Shown here one piece after another: positions 7,724 to 17,949 of a DNA stretch of 34,973 nt. The position numbers and the translations under genes were made by a program. The DNA is taken from contig QHZN01000226.1 in NCBI GenBank assembly GCA_003225365.1, forward strand, positions 1 to 34,973, written 5' to 3'. Origin of the DNA: Acidobacteriota bacterium. GTDB lineage: Bacteria > Acidobacteriota > Terriglobia > UBA7540. Numbering within the stretch: position 1 is the stretch's first letter; the number at the start of each line of letters is the position of its first letter. A model generated the notes under the pieces. The model worked only from the letters and a program-made list of their open reading frames with translations. It did not search any database and had not been told where the DNA came from.

Positions 7724-10700
7724 ATGTGGCTGATTCACGCCGCCCTCCGCAGGCCTGTGACGGTGCTGGTGGTGGTTGCAGGTGTGGCCCTCTGCTCCGT
7801 GCTTGCGGTGCTGCGGATGCGCGCCGACATTTTCCCCAACCTCAACCTTCCGGTTATCTACGTTGCTCAGCCCTATGGCGGCATGAGTCCGGCACAAATG
7901 GAAGGATACTTGGTGTTTTACTATGAGTACCACTTCCTCTACATCAACGGGATCGAAAGCGTTGAGGATAAATCCATCCAAGGCAACGGCCTTCTAAAGC
8001 TCACTTTCCATCCCGGCACGGACATGAGCCAAGCCCTCGCTCAAACTATTTCCTACGTCAATCGGGCCCGCGCATTCATGCCTTATGGCACCGTGTCTCC
8101 CTTCGTAATCCGTTTTGACGCGGGAACCGTTCCGGTAGGGTACTTGGTCTTCTCCAGCCCCACCCGGACGCTCGGCGAGATTCAGGACTTGGCCCTGAAC
8201 CGGGTCCGGCCGGTGTTCGCGACGTTGCCGGGGGTTTCGGCGCCGCCGCCATTTGGGGGCAATCAAAGGACCATCGTTATTACCGTTAATCCGGACCGCC
8301 TGCGCGCTTACGGTCTGTCTCCCGATGAGGTCGTGAAAGCCGTCAACTCCGGCAATATCCTCCAGCCCGCCGGCAATGCGCGCATTGGGTCCCTCTTGCC
8401 CATCGTCGCGAGCAATTCGGTCGCTCCGAACATTCAAGACTTATTGGATCTGCCGATCCGCGCCGGTGCGGGCCCGAGCGTCTACCTCCGTGACGTGGGT
8501 ACGGTGGCGGACAGCACAGATATTCCCACCGGCTACGCGCTGGTGAACGGCCGACGAGCGGTGTACATCCCTGTGACCAAACGCCCGGATGCCTCCACCC
8601 TCACAGTGGTGAATGAGGTGAAGCAGAATCTTGCCCGGTTCCGGTCCCTGGTTCCCTCCGACATCAACATCACCTATCAATTCGACCAATCCGGCTACGT
8701 CAGGAGCGCCCTGCTTTCAGTGGTGCGGGAGGGATTGCTCGGGGCGCTGTTGACCGGGCTCATGGTGTTGTTGTTCTTAAAGGACTGGCGGAGCTCGCTG
8801 ATTGTGGTCACTACGATCCCGTTCGCATTGCTCGCGGCGGTGGTCGCACTCTGGGGAGCGGGCCAGACTATCAATGTTATGACGCTCGGCGGGCTCGCCT
8901 TGGCGGTGGGTGTTCTGGTGGATGAGGGGACCGTGGTTATTGAGAATACTCATACGCACCTTGCGGGAGGCCTCCCGCGGGCGCGCGCGGTGCTGGACGC
9001 CAGCAAAGAGGTGGTGATTCCGCGGTTGCTGGCCATGCTTTCGGTATTGGCGGTATTCGTGCCTTCGTTCTTCATGACCGGGGTGACTCAAGCTCTTTTC
9101 GTGCCCCTCACGCTCGCGGTTGGATTCGCGATGGCGGCTTCCTACTACCTCTCGAGTTCGCTCGTGCCGGTGATGTCCACGTGGATTCTCCGGGAGCATC
9201 ATGGCGAAACCGCCGATCAGAGCCGAAAATGGACGTTTGATCGCCTGCGCGAGAACTGGAGCGCCGCCCTTGCGAAGCTCGCCCCCTTGCGCCTCGTGGT
9301 GGTTGTGGTTTACGCCTTGGCTGCCGTGGCCATCATCGCCCTGCTCGGACCTCGTGTGGGGAGGGAGTTGTTCCCGGGCGCTGCGGCTGGTCAATTTCGG
9401 CTTCGCTTCGACGCTCCGACCGGAACCCGCGCCGAAGACAGCTCACGCCTGGTCGAGAACGTTCTAGACGAGATTCAGACAGCGGCGGGGCCGGGCAATG
9501 TGGACATCAGCCTGGGTTATGTCGGCACTCAAGCCGCAAGCTATCCCATTAATACTGTCTTCCTTTGGACGGGTGGGCCGCACGAGGCTGTTATCAATGT
9601 TGCCTTGCGGCCCGAAGCGCGGATTGATGTAGGGGTCTTCGAGGAAAAGCTTCGACGAACCCTGCCTTCGAAATTTCCCCACTGTTCGTTTTCCTTCGAG
9701 CCGGGAGACATTGTCAGCCAAATTATGAACTTCGGGGCACCCACCCCTGTCGAAATCGGAGTCGCGGGGCCGGACCTGGCTGCCGTCCGTAGTTACGCAG
9801 AAAAGTTGCAAGGCGAGATGGGGAAGGTGACGGCCCTGCGCGATCTCAGAATCGAACAACCTTTCGATTATCCGACGATTGATGTCAAGGTGAACCGTGA
9901 GCTGGCCGGTCAGCTCGGTGTCACTACGGAGCAGGTGGCACGCTCTCTTTCCGAGGCCACCGCCTCCAGCCGCTTTACTGCCCCCAACTACTGGGCGGAC
10001 CCGAAGACGGGAGTCGGCTACCAGGTTCAGGTGCAATACCCTCAATCGAGAATTGCCTCGCTCGAAGATGTGGTCAACATTCCGATCATGCCCGGCGTGG
10101 CCCAACATCCGCTGCTCGGCGACGTGGCCCAGGTCTCGAACGGGAAGATGGTGGGCGAGTACGATCGCAAGAATGGGCTTTGGAGAGTGGCGCTTTCGGC
10201 CGGGGTGGCGGGCGAGGACCTAGGAAGGGTTGCCGGCCACATTGACCGGGCGCTTGCGGCTGTCGGCGCTCCGCCGCGCGGGGCGAGCGTCGAGGTCGGC
10301 GGCCAAATTGCCCCCATGCGCGAGACCTTCAAGAACCTCGCCATCGGGTTGCTGGTGGCGGTCGTAGTCATCTTCCTGCTGCTGGCAGCCAACTTCGAAT
10401 CTTTCCGCCTTTCCTTCGTCGTATTGACCATCTCTCCGGCCGTCATTTGCGGAGTGGTTTTTTCACTGCTGGCCACACACACGGCACTGAATGTGGAGTC
10501 TTTCATGGGGGCTATTATGGCGGTCGGCGTTGGAACCGCCAACGCCATCTTGCTCGTGAGTTTCGCCGAGCAGCGTCGCCGAGCGGGCGCCTCCGCCCTC
10601 GAGGCCGCGGTTCAGGCGACGAAAGCCCGGATGCGCCCCATCCTGATGACCAGCCTCGCCATGATTGCCGGGATGGTTCCCATGGCGCTGGCCTTGGGAA

Positions 10701-10879
10701 CCGGCGCAGAGGTGACCGCGCCATTGGGAAGGGCGGTGATCGGAGGACTCGCGGCCGCCACCCTGGTGAACCTGAGCGTGTTGCCATTCATTTTCGCCAT
10801 TCTCCAGGCGCGCGCGAGCACCCAATCCCCATCGCTCGATCCGGATGACCCCGAGAGCCGGTATGCGAAGAGCTTATGA
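7724..10879 (+). CDS. RND superfamily efflux permease
   Basis: A 1051-residue inner-membrane pump with the RND duplication: TM1 ([20 protein letters not shown]), a large periplasmic loop, TM2-6, then a second half ending with TM12 near 1010. The [14 protein letters not shown] block and the TM4 motif [15 protein letters not shown] are typical of HAE/HME-type pumps. In TM4 the relay carries D400-E401 instead of Asp-Asp. In TM10 the sequence [16 protein letters not shown] has alanine (939) where AcrB has the essential lysine, so proton coupling differs from AcrB. No CusA-like methionine ladder was recognised, so the substrate (metal or organic) cannot be set. Encoded 2 nt after tolC; the adaptor gene follows after a 200-nt gap. 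Confidence 0.92.
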   Translation: MWLIHAALRRPVTVLVVVAGVALCSVLAVLRMRADIFPNLNLPVIYVAQPYGGMSPAQMEGYLVFYYEYHFLYINGIESVEDKSIQGNGLLKLTFHPGTDMSQALAQTISYVNRARAFMPYGTVSPFVIRFDAGTVPVGYLVFSSPTRTLGEIQDLALNRVRPVFATLPGVSAPPPFGGNQRTIVITVNPDRLRAYGLSPDEVVKAVNSGNILQPAGNARIGSLLPIVASNSVAPNIQDLLDLPIRAGAGPSVYLRDVGTVADSTDIPTGYALVNGRRAVYIPVTKRPDASTLTVVNEVKQNLARFRSLVPSDINITYQFDQSGYVRSALLSVVREGLLGALLTGLMVLLFLKDWRSSLIVVTTIPFALLAAVVALWGAGQTINVMTLGGLALAVGVLVDEGTVVIENTHTHLAGGLPRARAVLDASKEVVIPRLLAMLSVLAVFVPSFFMTGVTQALFVPLTLAVGFAMAASYYLSSSLVPVMSTWILREHHGETADQSRKWTFDRLRENWSAALAKLAPLRLVVVVVYALAAVAIIALLGPRVGRELFPGAAAGQFRLRFDAPTGTRAEDSSRLVENVLDEIQTAAGPGNVDISLGYVGTQAASYPINTVFLWTGGPHEAVINVALRPEARIDVGVFEEKLRRTLPSKFPHCSFSFEPGDIVSQIMNFGAPTPVEIGVAGPDLAAVRSYAEKLQGEMGKVTALRDLRIEQPFDYPTIDVKVNRELAGQLGVTTEQVARSLSEATASSRFTAPNYWADPKTGVGYQVQVQYPQSRIASLEDVVNIPIMPGVAQHPLLGDVAQVSNGKMVGEYDRKNGLWRVALSAGVAGEDLGRVAGHIDRALAAVGAPPRGASVEVGGQIAPMRETFKNLAIGLLVAVVVIFLLLAANFESFRLSFVVLTISPAVICGVVFSLLATHTALNVESFMGAIMAVGVGTANAILLVSFAEQRRRAGASALEAAVQATKARMRPILMTSLAMIAGMVPMALALGTGAEVTAPLGRAVIGGLAAATLVNLSVLPFIFAILQARASTQSPSLDPDDPESRYAKSL

Positions 10880-10910
10880 CCTGTTCCAAGTTATTATTCA
10901 CCGCGTGGAT

Positions 10911-11000
10911 GTCATTCCGAGCGTCGATGATTTTTGTCGGCCCGAGGATTCTGCTTCTGCGACGCCGAAAAGCAGATTCCTCGCTCGCGCTCGGAATGAC
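10911..11000. repeat. Dispersed palindrome, copy 2 (GTCATTCCGAG variant)
   Basis: A 90-bp hairpin with perfect 13-nt ends (GTCATTCCGAGCG and CGCTCGGAATGAC). An inner stem has GAGGATTCTGCTT pairing with AAGCAGATTCCTC with one mismatch. It separates the RND pump gene from the adaptor gene, so it could end or stabilise the upstream transcript. Confidence 0.85.
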
Positions 11001-11079
11001 GGCCAGTGGGAAGGAGTGTAAAAAATTAAATGGGACGGCACATTAGGAGCCTTACGCGGGGACCGCGAGAGGAGAAACT

Positions 11080-12252
11080 ATGAAAATGTGCGTAAGACCG
11101 GCCACTCTCGCGTTCGCGCTGATTACCTCGCTCTCTCTTGCCTCTTGCAGCCGAGAAGAAAACCAGTCTGGTCGGGCGGCGAGCCTATCGCCCGAAGGAC
11201 AAACTGCACCGACGGTGGAGGTGACCCGCGTAATTTCGGAAAAGCTACAGGCGACAGTCCTCCTACCGGCCGAGCTCGTGCCTTACGAACAGGTGGAGGT
11301 CTATTCGAAGGTGACCGGCTTCGTGAAATGGATCAAAGTGGATCGCGGCTCGCGCGTCAAAAAAGGTGAGCTCATCGCCGAGCTGGATGCTCCGGAGCTC
11401 GTTGCCCAACGCGCCGAGGCGGATTCCAAATATCAAAGCGCCGAGTCCCAACTCGCCGCCGCCAAGGCCAGGCTCGCCGCCGACGAAGGCACCTACCAGC
11501 GGTTGAACGCCGCAGCCAGAACGGCGGGCGTCGTGGCGCCGAATGACCTTGACATCGCCGAGAAGGCGGTTGAATCGGACCAGGGGAATGTGTCGGCTCT
11601 TGAAAAAACAGCCCAGGCGGCCCAGGAGTCCCTGCGCGCGGTCGGTCAGCTCGAATCTTACTTGGACATCACCGCGCCTTTTGACGGAGAAATTACGACG
11701 CGCTTTGTCCACCCGGGAGCGCTGGTCGGTCCTGCGGGCGGTCCGGGGGCGGTTACGCCCATCGTGCGGGTCGAGACCATCACCCGGGGTCGGCTGGTCG
11801 TGCCGGTTCCGGAATACGATGTGGCGGGAGTGCCGGAGGGGGCTGAGGTCGCCTTCACGGTGCCGGCCTTTCCAGGCAAAGTTTTTCACGCCCCGATCGC
11901 CCGAATCTCTCACAGCGTAGATGTTAAGACACGGACCATGCCCATTGAGCTGGACGTGCGGGATCCCGGCGCCGAGCTCGTTCCCGGCAGCTTCTCAGAG
12001 GTAGAATGGCCCTTGCGCCGCACCTACCCGACGCTGTTTGTCCCCGCCTCCGCGGTCGCCACGAACCTCGAACGGACTTTCGTCGTCCGGATTCGAAATG
12101 GAATGACCGAATGGGTGGACGTGAAACCGGGGGCGACAATGCAGGGCCGGATTGAGGTCTTCGGCGACCTCCGCCCAGGCGACATGGTGGCGATTCGCGG
12201 CACGGACGAACTGCGCCCGGGGACCGCTGTTGTGCCCCATTCCAACAATTAA
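11080..12252 (+). CDS. RND periplasmic adaptor lipoprotein (membrane fusion protein)
   Basis: A 390-residue adaptor that should bridge the RND pump and the TolC channel. The N-terminus is a lipoprotein signal with lipobox LASC (Cys around residue 23), so it is anchored by lipid, probably to the inner membrane. Domains in order: half barrel-sandwich hybrid (VYSKVTGFVKWIKVDRGSRVKKGELIAELD, about 71-100), a long alpha-hairpin (about 105-190), the second half of the sandwich (LDITAPFDGEITTRFVHPGALV), and the beta-barrel with the PASAV segment. The ATG has a GGAG ribosome binding site with good spacing. Its gene follows the pump after a palindromic repeat, whereas adaptors usually come first. Confidence 0.92.
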   Translation: MKMCVRPATLAFALITSLSLASCSREENQSGRAASLSPEGQTAPTVEVTRVISEKLQATVLLPAELVPYEQVEVYSKVTGFVKWIKVDRGSRVKKGELIAELDAPELVAQRAEADSKYQSAESQLAAAKARLAADEGTYQRLNAAARTAGVVAPNDLDIAEKAVESDQGNVSALEKTAQAAQESLRAVGQLESYLDITAPFDGEITTRFVHPGALVGPAGGPGAVTPIVRVETITRGRLVVPVPEYDVAGVPEGAEVAFTVPAFPGKVFHAPIARISHSVDVKTRTMPIELDVRDPGAELVPGSFSEVEWPLRRTYPTLFVPASAVATNLERTFVVRIRNGMTEWVDVKPGATMQGRIEVFGDLRPGDMVAIRGTDELRPGTAVVPHSNN

Positions 12253-12288
12253 CCCACTTGAAAAGCGAGAATCAAACCTGAGGTGCTC

Positions 12289-13281
12289 ATGAGAAGAATC
12301 CTAATGGAAAGCTTCGTGGCGCTTCTGTTTGTGGCACCAGTGTTCGCCCAACAGGGCGGGACCTCGCTTCGGCTTGTGGCCGCCATCCCGCTTCCAAATG
12401 TCGATGGGCGCATAGACCATTTCGCTGTGGACCTCCAGGGGCGTCGGCTATTCATGTCGGCGCTCGGAAATAATACCGTCGAGGTATTCGATCTCAAGAC
12501 CCACCAGCGCCTACACACTATTTCCGGTCTCCACGAGCCGCAAGGCGTGCTTTACGACCCCGCGTCAAAGAGAATCTTCGTCGCGAATGGGGACGACGGC
12601 ACTACGGTGGTGTTCGACGGCGCGACGTTCCAAGCCCTCGATACGGTCCACCTTTCCTCCGACGCCGATAACGTTCGCCTCGACGCTGCGGCCGGAACGG
12701 TTTACGTCGGCTACGGCGAAGGGGGCCTCGGGATGATCGAGGCGTCGAGCGGGAAGCAAGTGGGAGAAATTCCTTTGCCGGCGCACCCCGAATCTTTTCA
12801 GCTTGAAAAGTCCGGTCCGCGGATATTCGTCAATGTCCCGAATGCCAGCCAAATCGTCGTCCTCGACCGCGCGAAGCGGTCCGTGGTGGCGCGCTGGCGC
12901 CTGGGAGAATACGCCGCCAATTTCCCCATGGCGCTCGATGATGCCCACCAGCGGCTTTTCGTTGTGGCGCGCCGCCCCGCCGAGCTTTTGATATTTGACA
13001 CCGGGAGCGGCAAGTTGGTGGGGCACTTGGCGGCGGTCGGCGATTCGGACGACGTATGGTATGACGCGGCGCTTAAGCGAATTTATGCTTCGGGTGGAGA
13101 AGGCTTTATCAGCGTCTTCGAACAAACGGACGCCGACCATTTCCGGGCGCTCGCCAAAATTCACACTGCGCCGGGCGCCCGCACCTCGTTCTTCTCACCG
13201 GAATTGAGCCGGCTCTTTCTCGCCGTACCGCACCGTGGCGCCCAGCAATGCGAGCTCAGGGTTTATGAAGTCATTAAGTAA
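12289..13281 (+). CDS. Secreted YncE-like beta-propeller protein
   Basis: About 330 residues with a signal peptide (RILMESFVALLFVAPVFAQ). The mature chain is a seven-bladed-type YVTN/YncE propeller: repeated units such as RLFMSALGNNTVEVFDLKT, KRIFVANGDDGTTVVFDGAT, GTVYVGYGEGGLGMIEASS, RIFVNVPNASQIVVLDRAK and QRLFVVARRPAELLIFDTGS. Propellers of this type bind ligands or partners in the periplasm; the ligand is unknown. The ATG at 12289 is preferred over the GTG at 12283 because it sits behind the CTGAGG ribosome binding site. It is 36 nt after the adaptor stop and just before a DUF1259 gene, suggesting one operon with the efflux genes. Confidence 0.85.
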   Translation: MRRILMESFVALLFVAPVFAQQGGTSLRLVAAIPLPNVDGRIDHFAVDLQGRRLFMSALGNNTVEVFDLKTHQRLHTISGLHEPQGVLYDPASKRIFVANGDDGTTVVFDGATFQALDTVHLSSDADNVRLDAAAGTVYVGYGEGGLGMIEASSGKQVGEIPLPAHPESFQLEKSGPRIFVNVPNASQIVVLDRAKRSVVARWRLGEYAANFPMALDDAHQRLFVVARRPAELLIFDTGSGKLVGHLAAVGDSDDVWYDAALKRIYASGGEGFISVFEQTDADHFRALAKIHTAPGARTSFFSPELSRLFLAVPHRGAQQCELRVYEVIK

Positions 13282-13307
13282 AAAATCGTGATATCAGGAG
13301 GTTCCAA

Positions 13308-14183
13308 ATGCATATTCGCAAAGAAGTGTGGGGCATTCTTTCCGTATTCATTCTTCCGGCCGGGCTAATGGCTCAAGGGCTTAACGTGGCAAAGATTGAC
13401 GAGGCTCTTGGACGCTCGGGGACGAGATTGGGGGAAGTCTATAAGTTAGGCTTTCCCCGGACCGACCTGCACGTAACGCTAGACGGCGTAGTCCTCCGGC
13501 CGGGCCTGGCGCTGGGCTCCTGGGCGGCCTTTGCAGGCAGCGACACGAACGCCACGGTGATGGGCGACCTCGTTCTGCTCCAGAGTGAAGTCAATTCGGT
13601 CATGGCGAACCTTCGAGCGAGCGGGTTTGAAATCACCGCCGTTCACAATCACTTGTTGAATGAATCTCCCCACGTCATGTACATGCACTACATGGGTCAC
13701 GGCACGGCCACGGACCTTGCGAAGTCATTGCATTCAGCGCTCGAGCTGACCAAGACGCCGCTCGGCAAGCCCGCGCCGCCCGCCAAAGTCCCGGAGCCGG
13801 ATTTCGCCAAAAAAGTGGAGGACGTTCTCGGGCGCAAGGGGAATTTCAATGGCGGCGTTCTCGCCTTCGGGATTCCGCGCGCGGAGGCAGTTCGCTCCGG
13901 AGACATGACGGTTCCTCCTCCCATGGGCGTGGCGCAATCCATAAACTTTCAGGAAGCCGGAGCTGCGCGCGTGGCGGCGACGGGCGATTTCGTGTTGATC
14001 GCGGAGGAAGTCAATCCCGTGATTTCAGCTTTGGAGGAGCATCACATCCAGATCACCGCTCTTCACAATCACATGCTCAACGACGAGCCGCGTTTATTCT
14101 TCATGCATTTCTGGGGCCTTGGGCCGGTTGCGTCGGTCGCCGAAGGCATCAAAGCCGCGCTCGAGAAAGTACACATTCAGTGA
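13308..14183 (+). CDS. Secreted protein with two DUF1259 domains
   Basis: A 291-residue exported protein with signal peptide (VWGILSVFILPAGLMAQ). The mature part is an internal duplication: repeat one (about 25-150) ends with TAVHNHLLNESPHVMYMHYMG, and repeat two (about 165-290) ends with TALHNHMLNDEPRLFFMHFWG. Each repeat keeps an H-N-H cluster followed by a further M-H, which could bind a metal, but this is inference. The family (LppY/LpqO-like, DUF1259) has no established activity. The ATG has an excellent AGGAGG ribosome binding site. Its TGA stop overlaps the GTG of the next gene (GTGA), implying coupling. Confidence 0.88.
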   Translation: MHIRKEVWGILSVFILPAGLMAQGLNVAKIDEALGRSGTRLGEVYKLGFPRTDLHVTLDGVVLRPGLALGSWAAFAGSDTNATVMGDLVLLQSEVNSVMANLRASGFEITAVHNHLLNESPHVMYMHYMGHGTATDLAKSLHSALELTKTPLGKPAPPAKVPEPDFAKKVEDVLGRKGNFNGGVLAFGIPRAEAVRSGDMTVPPPMGVAQSINFQEAGAARVAATGDFVLIAEEVNPVISALEEHHIQITALHNHMLNDEPRLFFMHFWGLGPVASVAEGIKAALEKVHIQ

Positions 14184-16459
14184 CCCCTTTTCGGAGGTGG
14201 GCACGATTCCGGGACTCGCGCCGGCTTCTCCCGCTCGTCTGCGGTCTCTGCCTGCCGGTTTTGTTGGTCGGACCGCGCGTTCTTGTCGCCCGCCAGGCAG
14301 CCCAGGGCGCTCCGGCCGAGGGCCTTAGGGCTGCCGAGGCGGTTCGCGTGGAGCGCGCACCACGCCTCGACGGCACTCTCGACGATCCCCTTTGGCAGCA
14401 GGCCCAGCCCGTCACCGACTTCCGCCAGCGGGAGCCTCACGAACGCCAAGCGCCGACTGAGAAAACAGAAGTGCGCATTCTGTACACCCGCCGCGCCGTC
14501 TATTTTGGCGTCGCGTGCTTCGACTCGAGCCCCAGGGGGATCGTGGCCACCGAACTCCGTCGCGACCTGCCGCAAAACCTCGACGATTATTTCGAAATCC
14601 TCGTGGATTCCCGCCACGACCGTCGAAACGCCTACGTCTTTCAACTCAATCCCCTCGGAACGCAGAGCGACGGCTTGATCACCGAGGAAAAGCTTTCGGA
14701 AGATTCTCTCCAAGATTACGATCCGGGCTGGGACGGCGTTTGGACTTCTGCGGCCCGCACCACCAAGGCCGGCTGGACGGCCACCGTGGAAATCCCTTTC
14801 ACCACGCTCAACTTCACCGAATCCCAGGATGTGGTTTGGGGGCTAAATTTCAAGCGCTTTATCCGCCGGAAAAATGAGGAGGACCTTTGGTCGGCCTATC
14901 TCCGCGTTTTCGGGCTGGCCAAAGTATCCGAAGCCGGCGAACTTCACGGCATCACGAATATCGGCAGCGGCCGGCTGTTCATTGTCAAGCCTTACGCGCT
15001 CGGCGGCGTGGACAGCGTCTCCGGCTCGACGAATTTCCTCCACTCCGGCGGGTTCGATGTCAAGTACGGCTTGCGTTCGAACCTCATTGCCAACCTCACC
15101 GTCAACACCGATTTCGCCGACTCGGATGTGGACCAGCAGGAATTCAACCTGACTCCGTTCCGGCTGTTTTTCCCTGAAAAGCGGCAGTTCTTTCTCGAGA
15201 ACGCCAGCGTTTTTGATTTTCCAACGGGTCTCATGGACCGCCTCTTTTTCACTCGCCAAATCGGCATTGACCCGGTTACGGGCCAAGTAGTGCCGATTGA
15301 CGCAGGCGCAAAAGTGGCCGGCACGCTCGGAAAACTCGACGTGGGCGTTCTCGACGTCAAGACCCGCGCCTCCGGCCCTAATCCTTTTGCGAACTACGGC
15401 GTCGTGCGCGTCAAGCGCGCGCTGTTTGGGGACTCCTACATCGGCGTAATGGGGATTGACAAGGAATCCGGCAGCGCCACCGACCCCTACAACCGCGCGG
15501 GTGGCGTGGACGCGCGCCTGGTGTTCTTCAAGAATCTTGCCCTGTTTGGCTGGGCCGCGCGGACGAAAACGCCCGGCTTTCGGTCCGGCGACGCGGACGT
15601 AGGCGGGCGCGCCGATTTCCAGACGAACTGGATGGATTTTCGCGTGGAGAAGGACAAAATCGGCCCGAACTACAATCCCGAGGTGGGTTTCCTCAACCGC
15701 ACGGACTTGCAGGAAACCTTCGTGGACTTGACCCTGAAGCCGCGGCCGAAGATCCGTGGCGTGCGGGAGCTGAATTTTGAAGGGTTCATCTATCATGCGC
15801 CGAACACCGCGAAGGTTCTCCAGACCCAGGAGTGGCAGGCCACCTTCCGGGCCCTTTTCAATAACGGCTCCTACACCGACGACGACATTGTGAACGTGTT
15901 CACGCAGCTCATCACGGCGCCCTTTAACATTTACAAGAGCGTGGTCATTCCGTCCGGCCTCTATCACTTTTCGCGAACTCAATTCACTTATGGCTCGGGG
16001 CTCGATCGGCGGTTCACCTACAATCTCTTTGAGCGATTCGGGACCTACTACAACGGGCATTTGAATGAGGCGAGCGTGCGGTTTAACTACCGGCCCAATG
16101 CGCGGTTCTCGGTTTCCAGCTCCCAGCGATGGGACCGCTTCCGGCTGCCTGAGGGGAACTTCTCCATCGCTCTCGCGGGCCTGCAAACGAATTATTCGTT
16201 TTCGCGCTTTCTGACCTTGAGCAACCTGGTGCAGATGGACACCGCCAACCGTGAAGCCGTGAGCGCCAACTTTCGCCTGCGCTACAACTACCGGCCCGAC
16301 AGCGATTTCTTCATCATCTACAATGTGGGGACGCGGTTTGCGAGCCTCGCCGTCGCGAACCCCCAGGAGCTTCGCGAGCAGCGCTTTGCGGTGAAGTTGA
16401 CGTATTCTTTCAGCCCGCGCCTTGGGCGAAAGTTATCGGAAAAGAAGGCCAAGCCGTAA
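14180..16459 (+). CDS. CBM9-like / DUF5916 outer-membrane protein
   Basis: A 759-residue exported protein. After an N-terminal hydrophobic signal (LPLVCGLCLPVLLVGPRVLVA) comes a family-9 carbohydrate-binding-like domain at about 50-260 (RLDGTLDDPLWQQAQPVTDF, TEVRILYTRRAVYFGVAC, WTATVEIPFTTLNF). The rest (about 270-759) is the DUF5916 region, rich in alternating aromatic strands and ending with a Phe/Pro-rich beta tail (AVKLTYSFSPRLG), as expected for an outer-membrane barrel. The PFRLFFPEKRQFFLENASVFDF block near 325-345 is typical of this family. The GTG start overlaps the upstream TGA by the sequence GTGA. Possible role in binding or uptake of glycans; substrate unknown. Confidence 0.88.
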   Translation: MTPFRRWARFRDSRRLLPLVCGLCLPVLLVGPRVLVARQAAQGAPAEGLRAAEAVRVERAPRLDGTLDDPLWQQAQPVTDFRQREPHERQAPTEKTEVRILYTRRAVYFGVACFDSSPRGIVATELRRDLPQNLDDYFEILVDSRHDRRNAYVFQLNPLGTQSDGLITEEKLSEDSLQDYDPGWDGVWTSAARTTKAGWTATVEIPFTTLNFTESQDVVWGLNFKRFIRRKNEEDLWSAYLRVFGLAKVSEAGELHGITNIGSGRLFIVKPYALGGVDSVSGSTNFLHSGGFDVKYGLRSNLIANLTVNTDFADSDVDQQEFNLTPFRLFFPEKRQFFLENASVFDFPTGLMDRLFFTRQIGIDPVTGQVVPIDAGAKVAGTLGKLDVGVLDVKTRASGPNPFANYGVVRVKRALFGDSYIGVMGIDKESGSATDPYNRAGGVDARLVFFKNLALFGWAARTKTPGFRSGDADVGGRADFQTNWMDFRVEKDKIGPNYNPEVGFLNRTDLQETFVDLTLKPRPKIRGVRELNFEGFIYHAPNTAKVLQTQEWQATFRALFNNGSYTDDDIVNVFTQLITAPFNIYKSVVIPSGLYHFSRTQFTYGSGLDRRFTYNLFERFGTYYNGHLNEASVRFNYRPNARFSVSSSQRWDRFRLPEGNFSIALAGLQTNYSFSRFLTLSNLVQMDTANREAVSANFRLRYNYRPDSDFFIIYNVGTRFASLAVANPQELREQRFAVKLTYSFSPRLGRKLSEKKAKP

Positions 16460-16517
16460 TCGGCCCTGCCTTCGAGGTTCCAGCCCGACATCCTTCTCGG
16501 CGGCCGTTGGGATTTCC

Positions 16518-17786
16518 ATGGAACGATTCCCCTTGCTTCCCCGGAACTTGAAAGTCATTTACGCGGCCGCATTCCTGCGCTCGCTCGGGGTCGGGATGAC
16601 GGGCGTAATCCTCGCCGTGTACCTGGCGCGCTTGGGCATGTCGGCCACTTGGATCGGCGCGATTGTCGCCTCGGGCCTTGCCGGGAGCGCGGCGCTGATG
16701 GCGGGAGTGAGTTTTTACGCCGAGCGGCTGGGGCGGCGAAGGTCGCTTGCGATCATGGGCGGGCTGACGGTTTTGGGTGGCGCAGGTTTCGCTCTCACCA
16801 CCAACACCGCAGGCCTGGTGGCGCTCGCGTTTCTCGGCATGGTCAACGGGATGGGCACGGACCGCGGCCCACTTTTCGCGCTCGAACAAGCGCTTCTGCC
16901 GGAGATGGTCCCCGACGAGCGGCGCACCGTGGCGATCTCCTGGCACAGCTTGGTGCTCGACGGCGGGCACGCCGTGGGCGCGCTCGCGGCAGGGCTTCCG
17001 GCGCTCGTCTCGCGGGCGATGGGGCTCGATTTACTCGCTTCCTATCGCCTGGCTTTTGGATTGTATTCGCTGGCGAACCTTGCCGCTTGCCTCTTCTATT
17101 TCTTGCTTGAGTCGGCGGAGGGAACGCTTCCGGGGAGGGCCACCGACATTTCGCAACAGTCCCGGGCGGCGGTTTACAAACTCGCCGCCTTGTCTTCGAT
17201 AGACAGCCTGGGCGGTGGACTGCTCGTGGATTCACTGATCGCCTACTGGTTCTTCCGCCGCTTCGGGATTTCCGAATCCGGCCTCGGCCTGATTTTCTTT
17301 ATCGGGCACCTGCTGAATTCGATTTCGTACCTCGTCGCTGTCTTGCTCGCGCGCCGGATCGGCTTGGTGAACACCATGGTCTTCACTCACATACCCTCGA
17401 GCCTTTTCCTGGTGGTCGTGCCTCTGGCGCCCTCCGCTCCCTTGGCCTTGGCGCTGTTTTTTGCCCGCGAGGCTTTGGCTGAAATGGATGTCCCCACCCG
17501 GCAGTCGTATATCCTCGCCGTGGTCAAGCCCGGCGAGCGGACCTTCGCGAGCGGCGTCACGAACCTGACTCGTAACATTTCCCGCGCGGCCACACCCACC
17601 CTCGCCGGATTCCTGATGCAGCACCTCGCCCTGGCGACGCCATTTTACCTTGGCGGTGGCATCAAGATTCTTTATGATTTCTTGTTCTTTGCGGCGTTTC
17701 GCCACTTGAAGCCGCCGGAAGAAAAGGAAGCTTCTGCGGGGGCTGAGAAGTCCAACGGCCGGCGGGGCGACGCTCGCGGCCTTTGA
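16518..17786 (+). CDS. MFS transporter
   Basis: About 422 residues with twelve predicted hydrophobic segments, fitting a major facilitator carrier of the inner membrane. The loop after TM2 carries the variant signature YAERLGRRRSLAIMGG, the usual MFS motif A region. In the second half, DVPTRQSYILAVVKPGERT is a conserved motif seen in a subset of uncharacterised MFS proteins, with TNLTRNISRAATPTLAG after it. The ATG at 16518 (MERFPLLPRNLKVIYAA) is chosen because TM1 starts directly behind it; upstream starts would overlap the previous gene. Substrate cannot be predicted. The polar tail (about 395-422) is low-complexity and probably cytoplasmic. Confidence 0.88.
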   Translation: MERFPLLPRNLKVIYAAAFLRSLGVGMTGVILAVYLARLGMSATWIGAIVASGLAGSAALMAGVSFYAERLGRRRSLAIMGGLTVLGGAGFALTTNTAGLVALAFLGMVNGMGTDRGPLFALEQALLPEMVPDERRTVAISWHSLVLDGGHAVGALAAGLPALVSRAMGLDLLASYRLAFGLYSLANLAACLFYFLLESAEGTLPGRATDISQQSRAAVYKLAALSSIDSLGGGLLVDSLIAYWFFRRFGISESGLGLIFFIGHLLNSISYLVAVLLARRIGLVNTMVFTHIPSSLFLVVVPLAPSAPLALALFFAREALAEMDVPTRQSYILAVVKPGERTFASGVTNLTRNISRAATPTLAGFLMQHLALATPFYLGGGIKILYDFLFFAAFRHLKPPEEKEASAGAEKSNGRRGDARGL

Positions 17787-17811
17787 AAGACCACGCGTAA
17801 CATTTCAAGGC
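17779..17811 (+). terminator. Stem-loop across the MFS stop codon
   Basis: GCCTTTGAAA (17779-17788) pairs with TTTCAAGGC (17803-17811) with one bulged T, and the stem includes the MFS stop codon. There is no T-tract. It lies between convergent genes, so a weak bidirectional terminator is possible. Confidence 0.3.
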
Positions 17812-17949
17812 TGGCGCAGAGCCCCGCGCGGACACTCCAACAAGCCCTTGAACCAGGTCAAGAAGTCGATCTAGCTTCGATCTATTGCCAAACTTACCCG
17901 GCCGCCGTTTCAGCGGACTTAACGCTTCAGGAGGGAGTCAAAACTTCGG

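Noticed and set aside
16518..17786. Possible substrate call for the MFS protein
   Set aside because: Only general MFS motifs are visible; no subfamily signature supports a drug, sugar or metal assignment.
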